This document shows positions 47,242 through 56,472 of a DNA stretch of 64,000 nucleotides, in pieces (within the stretch, counting starts at the first letter, position 1; each line of letters opens with the position of its first letter). The stretch covers positions 186,001 through 250,000 of the forward strand of contig JACKFF010000003.1 of the NCBI GenBank assembly GCA_020632595.1, written 5' to 3'. The position numbers were made by a program, and so were the translations under genes. The stretch comes from Nitrospiraceae bacterium (lineage in GTDB: Bacteria > Nitrospirota > Nitrospiria > Nitrospirales > UBA8639). Below the pieces are notes generated by a model. That model saw nothing but the letters and a program-made list of their open reading frames with translations, searched no databases and had not been told where the DNA came from.

Positions 47242-47909
47242 GGGGGTCCTCCTTTTGAAAAATGATATTGTCTTAGGCTCGAGAAAGGGTAAAACCTGGA
47301 GAAGGAGTAGGCCGCGGACGCTGCATTCATGCGACAGTGGACAGACACTTTCGAGTAATATCTCTCGGGCAAAACAACACCGGTTACGGGCTTTGGTAAT
47401 TTGATTGCTCATCGCCAAGCCCTGGGCGTTAAGTTCATTTAAACTAGCACAAGAGAAGGGAAGAAGATAGTTAATTCCAGGAAGAGGGAACGGAAAGTGT
47501 TGACTGAAATATGGGCCTGGCTCTGAGCAATTGAGGCGAGAAAGTCTTTTTCTTTAGCATTTTCAGCTTTCTACGAGAGGGCCACCCCTTCCTGGCACGA
47601 CAGTGCAGCGTGGGAACACGCCAGAAAGATCGTATCCAAACAGGAACTTCCATCGGCTTCCATGCGAGTTTTCCTCGGAATTCCGAAATGGTCCGACGGC
47701 TCCCGGCCAGAAGAACGGATTTCGCTTCAGTTACCCTGGCTTGAATGCCGATTTGTCGTCGTGAAGAGAGAGGAATTTGCTTTATTTTCTAACGAAACGA
47801 GGGACATAAATATTTAATAGGAGTGGCTGACCCGTTCAATTGGCTTCCCCATGATGGAATGAATTCACAGATATCGCATTCAAATCTGAAACCCGAGTGA
47901 AATCTATTC
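47242..47909. other. Gap with no supported gene
   Basis: Holds the leader of the RRM gene at the left and the downstream region of the lipase gene at the right. Short frames (such as 47471-47653 minus) have no domain. No clear promoter found. Confidence 0.45.
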
Positions 47910-48887
47910 CTAGACACCTTGGAGTTCCTGTTCATAACAATTCCAAATACGAAGGGCATAATACAGGGGAGCGTGATCATTGAAACAATCAATGGGTATG
48001 TCACTAAACTCGCCATTGGACCATTGATTCATCACCTCACGAAGAAGTTGAACCTGGCCTCCCACACCACGCTGTACCCTTTCCAACATGGAGGGATTAT
48101 CAAAAAGCTTACCAGTTTCATCAATGTATTTAAGGAGACCGACATGTTCATAACGACCCCACTTCATCAGGTTCAACGCATTGGAACCCCAAAGAGGGAT
48201 TCGAGCAACCACATCGTTGTTGTTCACAAACCGATACCCACTGACATAGAAATCCCTCGCAAATCCCTCATCCCCTACCAGCGGAGACCCAAAGGTATAG
48301 AGACCTTGCACATCCCCATAACGATCGGCAGCTAATGTCGCTAGAGCCGCCCCAAGACTGTGCCCGGTAAACCAAAAAGTTCGATCCCGCTTTTCCTCTT
48401 TCAATCCATCTAAATATGCCTTGAGGGATTCCCACACTTCGTCCAATGCCTTTTTAAAACCCTCATGCACAGACCCACCTTGACCAGATACGATTAACCG
48501 AAATTTCCCGTCTGTCCACAAATCCTTTACGACCTGACGCCAGATCTCCCCAGGGAGCTTACTTCCTACCGGTTTCAGCACTTGCGTGCCACGAAAGGCC
48601 ACAATCACAACATCCTGATTATGGGCCACATAGCATTGGGTACTTCCACCAATGCTAAAAGGCTGACTGCCTTCCACGGTTAAACCGGCCTTTGTGTATT
48701 GAGGAATAGCAAATTCTTTTTCGGCATAGGCCAGCAAGGCGGCTTCCGCCAACCACCAGGCATTCACCAGTTGAAAGCTTTGGGACCTAAACCGGAACGG
48801 ATGCTGGCTGGCCTCGGCGAAATATGTATGATTCAAATTTGGAGGTAACACCACTTCTAAATTGGGACCAGGAATAATTTTTGGCAT
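47910..48887 (-). CDS. Class 3 lipase-family alpha/beta hydrolase
   Basis: 325 aa. Nucleophile elbow GHSLG at 175-179 with Ser177, preceded by VVIVAFRGTQVLKPV, the oxyanion region typical of the lipase class 3 family. FGSPLVGDEGFAR carries the likely Asp, and RYEHVGLLKYID the likely His. No signal peptide, so cytoplasmic or released otherwise. Natural substrate unknown. Confidence 0.87.
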   Translation of the reverse strand: MPKIIPGPNLEVVLPPNLNHTYFAEASQHPFRFRSQSFQLVNAWWLAEAALLAYAEKEFAIPQYTKAGLTVEGSQPFSIGGSTQCYVAHNQDVVIVAFRGTQVLKPVGSKLPGEIWRQVVKDLWTDGKFRLIVSGQGGSVHEGFKKALDEVWESLKAYLDGLKEEKRDRTFWFTGHSLGAALATLAADRYGDVQGLYTFGSPLVGDEGFARDFYVSGYRFVNNNDVVARIPLWGSNALNLMKWGRYEHVGLLKYIDETGKLFDNPSMLERVQRGVGGQVQLLREVMNQWSNGEFSDIPIDCFNDHAPLYYALRIWNCYEQELQGV

Positions 48888-49432
48888 AGGCGTAGACTTG
48901 TTATGTCCTGAACGTATGTTCCCATGTGCCTGGAAACAGCGCCATTGCCAGAGAATGATTTCGAACGATGACGTTTACGAATTGCCCGTAGCAGGCGTAG
49001 ATGGAGGGGTAGTCGCACTCTGCCATGCATCCTTGAAGGAGAAGAGGGAACGCTCTTTGAAGTTTGACTACAGACATCGCGAGTGCTGCATTCAAATGGA
49101 GGAATAGAAAATTTTGAATTACTCTTCTATCCCGCTGCTTATAACGCGAATCTTTTCTTTAAACTGTGCCAAAATTGTCAATTAAAAGCTAGACATGAAA
49201 CGGGTAAGAATCATGGATTTGAGAGCCCGATCACAATAAGAATCTGTCATTCATCCACAGGACAAGGAAGGGATTCGGTCACGAAAAGTCTAATGGCTAA
49301 ACGGAACGTCACTTGAACACGATTTTCCGTCGCGTAGGGGAAACTTAAACAACGTACACTTCAGACCCATGTTGGCCCTCAACATACAAGTCCGTCCCTC
49401 ACTTTTTAAACAGACCACAATGTGGCATTCTC
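48888..49432. other. Gap with no supported gene
   Basis: A 64-codon minus frame (48901-49095) directly upstream of the lipase has no domain. Nothing else seen. Confidence 0.45.
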
Positions 49433-50059
49433 TCAGCCCGTAGACGCACCCTTCCCGGAATAGGCTGCATCCTGCAATACGACCCTCCTCCCCAAAGGCA
49501 AATCAAACGTCCCCGTGGCTGAAATCTGTCCCCCTTCGCTGTTTTCCGTCACAAATTGAAATGTTCCGGTAATATTGCTATCACCCGAATCAGCACTATG
49601 AGGAGCGAAATCCTCTAAAGTAATGGTCCCCTCGGTATTGGATTGGTATGAAATGGATCTTCCATCTTCTACCATTTCAACCTGCACATCAAAATTTTCC
49701 CCCACCCTCAAAGGATCGGGTGTCACCAAATCATAATGGCCAGGCTGCGCCTCACCAGGGACTCGAAAAATAATGAGAAACTCCCTTTTGTCATTACTCT
49801 CTGAATTGAGATTCGCAACCAGAAAGTAACCGGGACGCACTCCAGTCACGGGGTCCCCTTCCTTTGGGGGCAGATAGGTCACCACACCTGCCCCCGACAC
49901 TTCACCACTCACAGATCCGGATAGGCTTGCGGTAAATCCTGCCTGATCCACCCCAGGCTCCTGGGAAGCAGGGGCAGTGGATGAGTCGGAACATCCACTG
50001 CTGACAAGCAACATAATCAAGGCCGCTGTTTGTCCAAGAATCTGATACATTGCTGGCAT
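49433..50059 (-). CDS. Lipoprotein of unknown function
   Basis: ATG 50059 has GGGAGGGA about 5 bases upstream and opens a lipoprotein signal (MPAMYQILGQTAALIMLLVSSGC), so an earlier ATG at 50140 is rejected. 208 aa. Mature part is beta-rich and acidic, with GYFLVANLNSESND, EFLIIFRVPGEAQPG and TGTFQFVTEN; no family recognised. Divided by 110 bases from the DUF4168 gene behind it, so possibly the same transcript. Confidence 0.75.
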   Translation of the reverse strand: MPAMYQILGQTAALIMLLVSSGCSDSSTAPASQEPGVDQAGFTASLSGSVSGEVSGAGVVTYLPPKEGDPVTGVRPGYFLVANLNSESNDKREFLIIFRVPGEAQPGHYDLVTPDPLRVGENFDVQVEMVEDGRSISYQSNTEGTITLEDFAPHSADSGDSNITGTFQFVTENSEGGQISATGTFDLPLGRRVVLQDAAYSGKGASTG

Positions 50060-50169
50060 TTGCTCCCTCCCATCTGAATGCCTCTCCCACTCTGAAAAAC
50101 CGGGCTTTTGTTGTTTGAGGCGTTCTTCTTTATCAAACAATCGGGTAGAGCGGGGATTATGACATTCTT

Positions 50170-50577
50170 TTATTGCGTTCGATTCAGTACCGTCATGAAT
50201 TCTTCTTTGAGGGCCGGATCATTTTGAATTGATTGAAAAATGGCATTGTAGTCCTTGATGGTCAATCCATGATCCGTCACGGCCTGGCTCATCTTCCGGT
50301 TGGCCTCTTCTTGAAGAGCTTCACTTTTGCCAGGGTCACCTGCCTGGATGATACGCTCTTTGTATGTCGTATGGATCTGGGAGATTTCTTTGTAGGCTCC
50401 AGCAAAGGGTTCAAGATTCGGCTCAATTAATTCCTTCTGCATAGGCCGGGATTCAACTTTCTGAGGTTGGGAATTCACATTTTGCGCGTGTACCACAGAA
50501 AAAATTCCCAAGCCACATAGACTCGGAATCACTAGCAGCACACTCAATTTCTGTAAACTCGATGCCATGGAATTCAT
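50170..50577 (-). CDS. Exported DUF4168-type protein
   Basis: 135 aa with a signal peptide (SLQKLSVLLVIPSLCGLGI, cleavage near VHA). The mature part, PFAGAYKEISQIHTTYKERI, ALQEEANRKMSQAV and LTIKDYNAIFQSIQNDPALK, has the helical pattern of DUF4168 periplasmic proteins. AAAGGAGAG precedes the ATG. Function unknown. Confidence 0.75.
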   Translation of the reverse strand: MNSMASSLQKLSVLLVIPSLCGLGIFSVVHAQNVNSQPQKVESRPMQKELIEPNLEPFAGAYKEISQIHTTYKERIIQAGDPGKSEALQEEANRKMSQAVTDHGLTIKDYNAIFQSIQNDPALKEEFMTVLNRTQ

Positions 50578-51629
50578 ACCGGCTCTCCTTTGTTAGTTTG
50601 AATAAATATTCCCCAGCAAGCTGAGATCGAGCAACCATTCATGACACGTCTTTTTATCTTTTCGAAACGGAAACGTTGCAAACTCAAATAAGAGGTTTCC
50701 CGAAAAACTTTTTCTACAGCAATGAATTGGATCAGAGAAACGTGAAATCCATTCATAACCGTATTTTTCATCCCATACTTTTGTATATCAGGCAAAAGGC
50801 AGGCCAAAACTAGCGGCCGAAGTGAGGAAGTACCCTTTGGAAGGCATAACTTAAGTCATGGGCGCAAAATCCGCGTTGAAGGTTTCTTTTGTGGTGATCC
50901 TGATTTTTCTATAGGAAGCGTAGGGAAGACCCTACGAATACACATAAAAACCCTACAGTTTTCAAAAGAATTTAAACCAGGAGGATCTGAATAGTCATCG
51001 ATATTGTGACCATAAAAATCCATATCTTATCCATTGCTTGGGTCTTTTTTCTTTCGGGGAGCAATCCCCTTTGCCTGAATTCCATTGGGTGAAAAAGAAA
51101 TTTTCGTCCTATGCACAAAGGGATAACCCAAGAAGGAGTTGAAATGGCTTAAATGAAATACAAGAATGTATGGACCATGCTTGATCAATGACGCTAGGCA
51201 GAATATCAAATGATATGAGCTGGATTGAACCACAAGTCTTAGAACAATTTCTTAATCACGGGCCCGAAGGATTCTTGAAAAATAGCCCTTTCGATTCACA
51301 GGTCTCATGCACCTCTTTGCTCAGATAATTCGACCAATAGAGCCATCACCGGAAAGTATGGGAAGGGCAGGAGATTTGATTACCGATTAATCCTTTGCGC
51401 AAGAACTTCACGACTGCAAGCTACAGGGCTACCACCAGGCATGATTGAGAGATCAATTGAAAAAAAACAGGAAGATGGTGAGGAGAATTTTTTAACCCAG
51501 GAGATGCCCGAACACGAAAAGCCCTTCCCCGCATCCCCCTCTTAGACCTGCCTGCAAACAATAAAGGAAGGCTTGTCTTCAATTGCAGAGAGCACTAACA
51601 CTCGAACCCCGAAGCAGGCCACGCGACGA
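50578..51629. other. 1-kb gap with no supported gene
   Basis: Short frames on both strands (77 codons at most) show no domain. An 18-codon hydrophobic start (MGAKSALKVSF) at about 50858 ends in TAG and may be the stub of a lost exported protein. An AGGAGG near 50982 has no start codon after it. Confidence 0.45.
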
Positions 51630-53039
51630 CTAGGCGATAATTTCATAACACGGCTTAAAGTTCTGTTGATCAATTTTCATGCGGTGTTGATTGATGAAGG
51701 ATTGCAGGAGCTCATCCATGAGTTTCATAATCGTTGAATCCCCGTGTATGGTGAATGGCCCATTTATTTCAATGGCATTGAGCACTTGGGATTTCACATG
51801 GCCAGCGACGATTCCTGAAAATGCCCGACGCAAATTCGCGGCCAACATATGGATGGGTTGGTCGACATGGAGGTCCAATTGCGCCATCGACTCATGTGTG
51901 GGCGCAAACGGTTTTTGGAATTCATGGTCGATGGTTAGATGCCAGTTGAAATAGAAGGCGTCATGGGTTCGTTTTCGAAACTCCCGTACGCGTTGTATGC
52001 CTGTTGTCAATTCATAGGCCCCACGCTGAGGATCGTCAATAATGATTTGATATCGTTGCGCGGCTTGAGGTCCGAGCGTTTGCCTGATAAAGATATCAAT
52101 CGTTTCAAAATAGCTGGCACTATTTTTGGGGCCGGTAAAGATAAGTGGAAAAGGTACCTCATTATTGTTTGGATGTAACAGGACGCCGAGCAGGTAAAGA
52201 ATTTCTTCCAAGGTTCCCGCCCCGCCGGGAAACACGATAAATCCATGTCCGACACGAACAAACGCTTCAAGGCGTTTTTCAATATCCGGCATGATGACCA
52301 GTTCATTCACAATGGGATTCGGAGCTTCAGCCGTAATGATACCTGGTTCCGTGATGCCCAAATATCGACCGTTTTTAATACGTTGTTTCGCATGAGCAAT
52401 CGTGGCTCCTTTCATCGGTCCCTTCATCGCCCCTGGCCCACAGCCCGTACAAATATCCATGGAACGTAGGCCGAGTTGATGCCCCACTTCTTTTGTGTAA
52501 CGATATTCGGCCTCGCTGATCGAATGGCCTCCCCAGCACACCACCAAATGCGGATCATCAACAGAATGAATGATCTCGGCGTTTCGTAAGATATGGAAAA
52601 TCGCGTTGGTGATCCCATTGGATGTCGTTAAATCAAATTTTTTGTTGTGCTGTATTTCGTTATGGACATAGATGATGTCACGCAGCACGGCAAAGAGATG
52701 CTCTTTAATTCCTTGAATAATCTTCCCATCCACAAACGCACTGGCCGGAGCATTGATGAGCTCAAGCTTCACTCCGCGATCCCGTTGCTCCAAGGCAATG
52801 TCGAAATCTGCATAACGGGCGAAAAATGCTTTTGTGTCGTCCGTATCATTGCCACTCGTCAGAACCGCCAAGGCGCTGCTTCTGAAAAGTTCATGAAGGC
52901 CGCCCTCACTGGTCTCTCTGAGCTTCTCAACTTCATGCTGCGACAGCATGTGCATTGAGGTATCCGGAGTGATACTCACACTCACACCCTGACCTGAGGA
53001 TGTGCGCTTCGACGTTATGTACTCTCGATTGTTTTCCAT
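51630..53039 (-). CDS. ppnN: Pyrimidine/purine nucleotide 5'-monophosphate nucleosidase
   Basis: Hydrolyses NMPs to base and ribose-5-phosphate. 469 aa, close to the 454 aa of the E. coli YgdH/PpnN. Central LOG-type Rossmann domain: VVCWGGHSISEAEY, CTGCGPGAMKGPMKGA, FIVFPGGAGTLEEILYLLGV (the PGGxGTxxE motif). The N-terminal (ALAVLTSGNDTDD) and C-terminal (FEKPFAPTHESMA-like) flanking domains match the PpnN layout. Known to bind ppGpp in E. coli; not shown here. Bases released could enter the salvage genes at 39-41 kb. Confidence 0.92.
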   Translation of the reverse strand: MENNREYITSKRTSSGQGVSVSITPDTSMHMLSQHEVEKLRETSEGGLHELFRSSALAVLTSGNDTDDTKAFFARYADFDIALEQRDRGVKLELINAPASAFVDGKIIQGIKEHLFAVLRDIIYVHNEIQHNKKFDLTTSNGITNAIFHILRNAEIIHSVDDPHLVVCWGGHSISEAEYRYTKEVGHQLGLRSMDICTGCGPGAMKGPMKGATIAHAKQRIKNGRYLGITEPGIITAEAPNPIVNELVIMPDIEKRLEAFVRVGHGFIVFPGGAGTLEEILYLLGVLLHPNNNEVPFPLIFTGPKNSASYFETIDIFIRQTLGPQAAQRYQIIIDDPQRGAYELTTGIQRVREFRKRTHDAFYFNWHLTIDHEFQKPFAPTHESMAQLDLHVDQPIHMLAANLRRAFSGIVAGHVKSQVLNAIEINGPFTIHGDSTIMKLMDELLQSFINQHRMKIDQQNFKPCYEIIA

Positions 53040-53459
53040 TCTTACGCCCTAACTCCTAGTCAAATGAGAGCCCTTTTTTGTGTAAACGTTGCCCGATGCT
53101 GATCACGAGAAATGGATCAATTTATCACACCAGCGTGTTCAGGCTCTATGGGCGGTGTCAAACCACGCCCTATTGCGCAAATGAAATAGGGACGCATCCG
53201 GCAGAATATACCGCGCTATGATGATGTAAAGAATCTGGAAAGTCCGTAGAGGGCAGTTAGACGATTGCATTGTTCGATATGAGCGCGAGGCGGAATTTGA
53301 AATTCAGCACCTCTTTACCGGTAATTTTTTCGGCTTTTGTGTTCCCTCCCTTTTGCCATGATTGCTCAAAAGGTGCTCTCACTCCCCGAGCCATACCTTA
53401 ACCCGTGTAACCAGTGCCCGCCAAAAATAGGGCTCTTGTTTCAACAAGAAGTAAACTGC
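53040..53459. other. Gap with no supported gene
   Basis: Nothing recognised between ppnN and the haemoglobin remnant on the plus strand. Confidence 0.45.
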
Positions 53460-53920
53460 ATGAAGGAACGTTCTTTGCCTCGCTTCCAACTCATTCCTTA
53501 TCTTAAAGCCATCCTCTTATGGGTTGGGGCTTTTTCAGCATCTCGGTTTTGCTAACACCGAAAAATCCTTATGTGTCCGCCTGGAAGACTATGATACGAT
53601 CTCCGCCGTAGTTGATGTCTTTTTGACAAAGATTTGGGACGACCCGATCGTAAGTCAGTTTTAGTATGGAAATGGGAACTGCCAGCCTGGATCAATTACA
53701 ACAAAAAAATAAAAATCCCTTGCGCTTCAACACAGGGAGACCCTTCCCGAAGAGCAATCGACCATGAGCACTGACCCATAAGGGCCTGGGGATCTCCGGC
53801 ACCGCGCTCGATATCCCGGTTAACCATTTGGCTGCGACACTTCTGATATTTAACGTAGCTGAACGCAAGCATGATAAAGTGATGGCCAAAATCGGCAATC
53901 TGCGATCCGATATTGTTTGA
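53460..53920 (+). pseudogene. Decayed truncated-haemoglobin (group I) gene with exported N-terminus
   Basis: ATG 53460 starts a signal-like segment (YLKAILLWVGAFSAS) that ends in TAA at 53553. In the next frame, from 53560, the globin start is read: KSLCVRLEDYDTISAVVDVF then LTKIWDDPIVSQF, ending in TAG 53662-53664. In the third frame, to TGA 53918-53920, the end of the domain is read: ALTHKGLGISG, DIPVNHLAATLLIFNVAERK, IGNLRSDIV, with the His of H-x-GLGI, the proximal haem ligand. The length fits one globin domain, with frameshifts and stops and a middle portion not recognisable. Confidence 0.78.
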
Positions 53921-54053
53921 CGGAACAGTGAAAAAACATCGCGGGCTATCCAAATCATGTCCTGATTTTGGGGCACGCGCGCATGGCGTGCAGCTTCAGA
54001 TCCGCCATACACCTTCCCACAACAACATGGAGACATTGTTCACGTGAGTCCGC

Positions 54054-54815
54054 TTAGGAACTAAGCAACCAGCCTAATCGTTGGCGATCATCCTCATATT
54101 GTGGGAGCCGATAGGTCAGATCGATTTGCACGACACGCTCCAGACAGCGAAGCGCCGAGATGTGATCATTTCGCTCCAAATAGACGTCAGCCAGTAGGCG
54201 CAAGGCTCCAGCCTCTCCCGTACTATTTCCCAATTTAATGAAATGTTCAGTCGCATTATTGAGACAGGCCTCGGCCCGGCTGAGATTGCCCAGATGAAAA
54301 AAGGTTTTCCCAAGTTGACCATAGGTGGTCGCCAATCCGTCTTCATTTCCGACTTTACGGTGATGGTCTAAAGCCGTATGAAAGGCTTGAATCGCTAGTT
54401 CGGACCGACGTAGCTTCAATTCTTGCAGAGCCAGATTGCTATATAAAATTCCCAAAGCCCGCTCATGGCCTAGAGGGGCCAAATAATCTATTGCTTCCAA
54501 ATAGAACGCACGAGCCGTTTCCGGCTCACCCATGTCGGCTTTGAGACTTCCTAAATTCACCAGTGTTTCCCCGATAGCATGCCCTTCTTGCAAGGTTCGT
54601 TGAATTCCAAGGACTTCTCGATAACAGGCCTCGGCTTGTTCATAGTGTTCCAACAAGGCGCTGACATTTCCCAGATTGCCCAAAGCATCCGACAAGGCCT
54701 TCAGTGATCCCAGCTGCCTTGCCTCTGCAATAGCCTGTTCATAGCACTCACGCGCTTTTGACAGATCGCCACGATGGAGGAAAATTTCGCCGAGCCGAGA
54801 AGCAGAGCTTGCCAT
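54054..54815 (-). CDS. Tetratricopeptide-repeat protein
   Basis: 253 aa, no signal peptide. Six or so TPR-like repeats with the Kinesin-light-chain/Rapsn spacing of about 40 residues: RLGEIFLHRGDLSKARECYEQ, ALGNLGNVSALLEHYEQAEA, TLVNLGSLKADMGEPETA, ILYSNLALQELKLRRSE, TYGQLGKTFFHLGNLSRAE, ALRLLADVYLERNDHISAL. A protein-interaction module; partner unknown. Begins in the middle of a repeat, so an N-terminal loss is possible. Confidence 0.8.
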   Translation of the reverse strand: MASSASRLGEIFLHRGDLSKARECYEQAIAEARQLGSLKALSDALGNLGNVSALLEHYEQAEACYREVLGIQRTLQEGHAIGETLVNLGSLKADMGEPETARAFYLEAIDYLAPLGHERALGILYSNLALQELKLRRSELAIQAFHTALDHHRKVGNEDGLATTYGQLGKTFFHLGNLSRAEACLNNATEHFIKLGNSTGEAGALRLLADVYLERNDHISALRCLERVVQIDLTYRLPQYEDDRQRLGWLLSS

Positions 54816-55060
54816 ACGAGCAAAGAAAATCCCCTAAAAATTATACAGTTCTCAGACGAGAGCCGGTAAAACATCCATCCTGACCGACTCCCTGGGCTTG
54901 TCCCTCCATGAAAACCTATGACAGTTAAGTGCGCCTTAGCAAGCTTGCGCCTTTTCTCTGACAAGGGTCAGGGAGACCTCACCGGATCACAGGACTGTTG
55001 CGACATTCAGCCTGAAAAGCGCTCCATCTCCGTTGGTCTGCCCGGGGCCCCCTTAGCCTA

Positions 55061-55140
55061 AAAACACAACAGCCGAGTCCAGACATCTGGACTCGGCTGT
55101 TGTGAGACACTCAAAATAAAAAGGCAGGACCTCGCCTTTT
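55061..55140 (-). terminator. Two consecutive hairpins downstream of the HU gene
   Basis: Proximal: AAAAGGC (55119-55125) with GCCTTTT (55134-55140), followed on the minus strand by TATTTT. Distal: a perfect 19-base stem, 55065-55083 with 55086-55104 (core CAGCCGAGTCC), and TTTT next on the minus strand. Either could end HU transcription; the distal stem is unusually long. Confidence 0.7.
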
Positions 55141-55207
55141 CATTCATTCAAACCAACCGGCTTAGAGAGGGGAAAGCCGACAGGATAATGCCTTGAGAAG
55201 GGTACAG

Positions 55208-55498
55208 TTACTTTTTGACCCCCAAGATCGCATCTTTAGCTGCCTTGGCTACGCGGAACTTCACGACACGTTTGGCTGGGATTTTAATCGCAGCACCAGT
55301 TTGGGGATTTCTGCCCATTCTGGCTTTTCGGTGTGCAAGGACCAACTTACCAATTCCAGGTACCACAAACGCATTTTTGGCTTCCTTGTAAGCCAGCGCG
55401 GCAAAATCATCAAGAATTTGCGTGGCAATTTTCTTGGTAACATCCGCTTTTTTAGCCAGGTGATCGGCAATCTGCGACTTTGTCATGGCCTTTCCCAT
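55208..55498 (-). CDS. HU/IHF-family DNA-binding protein
   Basis: Nucleoid-associated protein that bends DNA. ATG 55498 is set by GAGGAGG about 8 bases upstream; an ATG two codons earlier is too close to it. 96 aa: MTKSQIADHLAKKADV, then FVVPGIGKLVLAHRKARMGRNPQTG, the arm motif (GRNPQTG), and IPAKRVVKFRVAKAAKD. Ends in a basic tail. Own promoter upstream and terminator downstream. Confidence 0.95.
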   Translation of the reverse strand: MGKAMTKSQIADHLAKKADVTKKIATQILDDFAALAYKEAKNAFVVPGIGKLVLAHRKARMGRNPQTGAAIKIPAKRVVKFRVAKAAKDAILGVKK

Positions 55499-55642
55499 AC
55501 ACATTTCCTCCTCATTTGAATTGTTTTAGTAAGAGACACCATTTGTTGATTCTAAAATTCCAAGGAAGGATTGCCTTGTCTGTCATTTTGGAAGAAGGGT
55601 TAAACGCGGGAACACCTTTCCCCTCTGTCACAACGGCGGCAG

Positions 55643-55671
55643 AGTCTACCGAATGCCTCAAAAACTGTCAA
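55643..55671 (-). promoter_or_regulatory. Promoter of the HU gene
   Basis: On the minus strand TTGACA (plus 55666-55671) and TAGACT (plus 55643-55648) with a 17-base spacer. This gives a leader of about 135 bases. Confidence 0.6.
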
Positions 55672-55833
55672 CAAAAAACAAGCCCAGTGCGGCGAATAAT
55701 CTTTTGTCATAAGTTTTCCAATGATTTTTCTGTCTTGCTGCCTCGGCTTTTGTCACGGTAAAGTAGCCAAAATACATATTTTACTTACTTTAGTCATTTG
55801 TGCAAATGGCACAACACACACGAGGCATCGATC

Positions 55834-56436
55834 ATGGCAAAAGAATTACCTGTTATTCCATTTCCCAAACAATCAGAATCCTCAGAACAAGAAGAGCTGA
55901 TATATTCCAGGGTGTTTTGCACACGGGAGGATAGCCCACCCCTGAAGTTGCTTCTGGACTTTCTCAAATCCAAAAATCAGATTCCCCTGATTCCCAAAAT
56001 GGACCCCGCCGCACTGGAAGATTGGGATTGGGTTCATGTATCGCTTGGTTATAGCCGGGAGAGGAAGCCCATCCGGTTATTTTGCCTGCGCGATCGGGGT
56101 ACCTATCAGGACGTCTTTGAGGGAGAAAAAACCTCATTTTTCAACCGCATATCCGTCTTTGATGATATCGAAGCCGGGATTGCTCGTGAATGCATTTCAA
56201 AAGCCCGCTTCATTGCCACCACCCAAATGGTGAAAAAAGACATGACGGATGAGGGCTATGATTTTAACGGATGGATTCTGGAATTTTTTCAAGAAAACTG
56301 TAATGGCATTGTGCAAATCGATGGACAGGGATTTTATTCTCCGAAGGGCGAACTCATTGTGGATATGGAAGAAGTCGCTGAAACTGGCGATGATATAGCC
56401 CCTACACCCAAAACTGATACCCAAACATTGGCATAA
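55834..56436 (+). CDS. Protein of unknown function
   Basis: 200 aa from ATG 55834 (an in-frame ATG at 55798 is less likely). No signal or membrane span. DWDWVHVSLGYSRERKPIRLF, RGTYQDVFEGEKTSFFNRIS, YDFNGWILEFFQENCNGIVQIDG and FYSPKGELIVDM suggest an alpha/beta fold; I do not recognise the family. Divergent from HU, convergent with the amidohydrolase gene, with no gene partner. Confidence 0.7.
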   Translation: MAKELPVIPFPKQSESSEQEELIYSRVFCTREDSPPLKLLLDFLKSKNQIPLIPKMDPAALEDWDWVHVSLGYSRERKPIRLFCLRDRGTYQDVFEGEKTSFFNRISVFDDIEAGIARECISKARFIATTQMVKKDMTDEGYDFNGWILEFFQENCNGIVQIDGQGFYSPKGELIVDMEEVAETGDDIAPTPKTDTQTLA

Positions 56437-56472
56437 GAATTAATATAGTTCACTCCTGCTCTAAAAAGAGCC

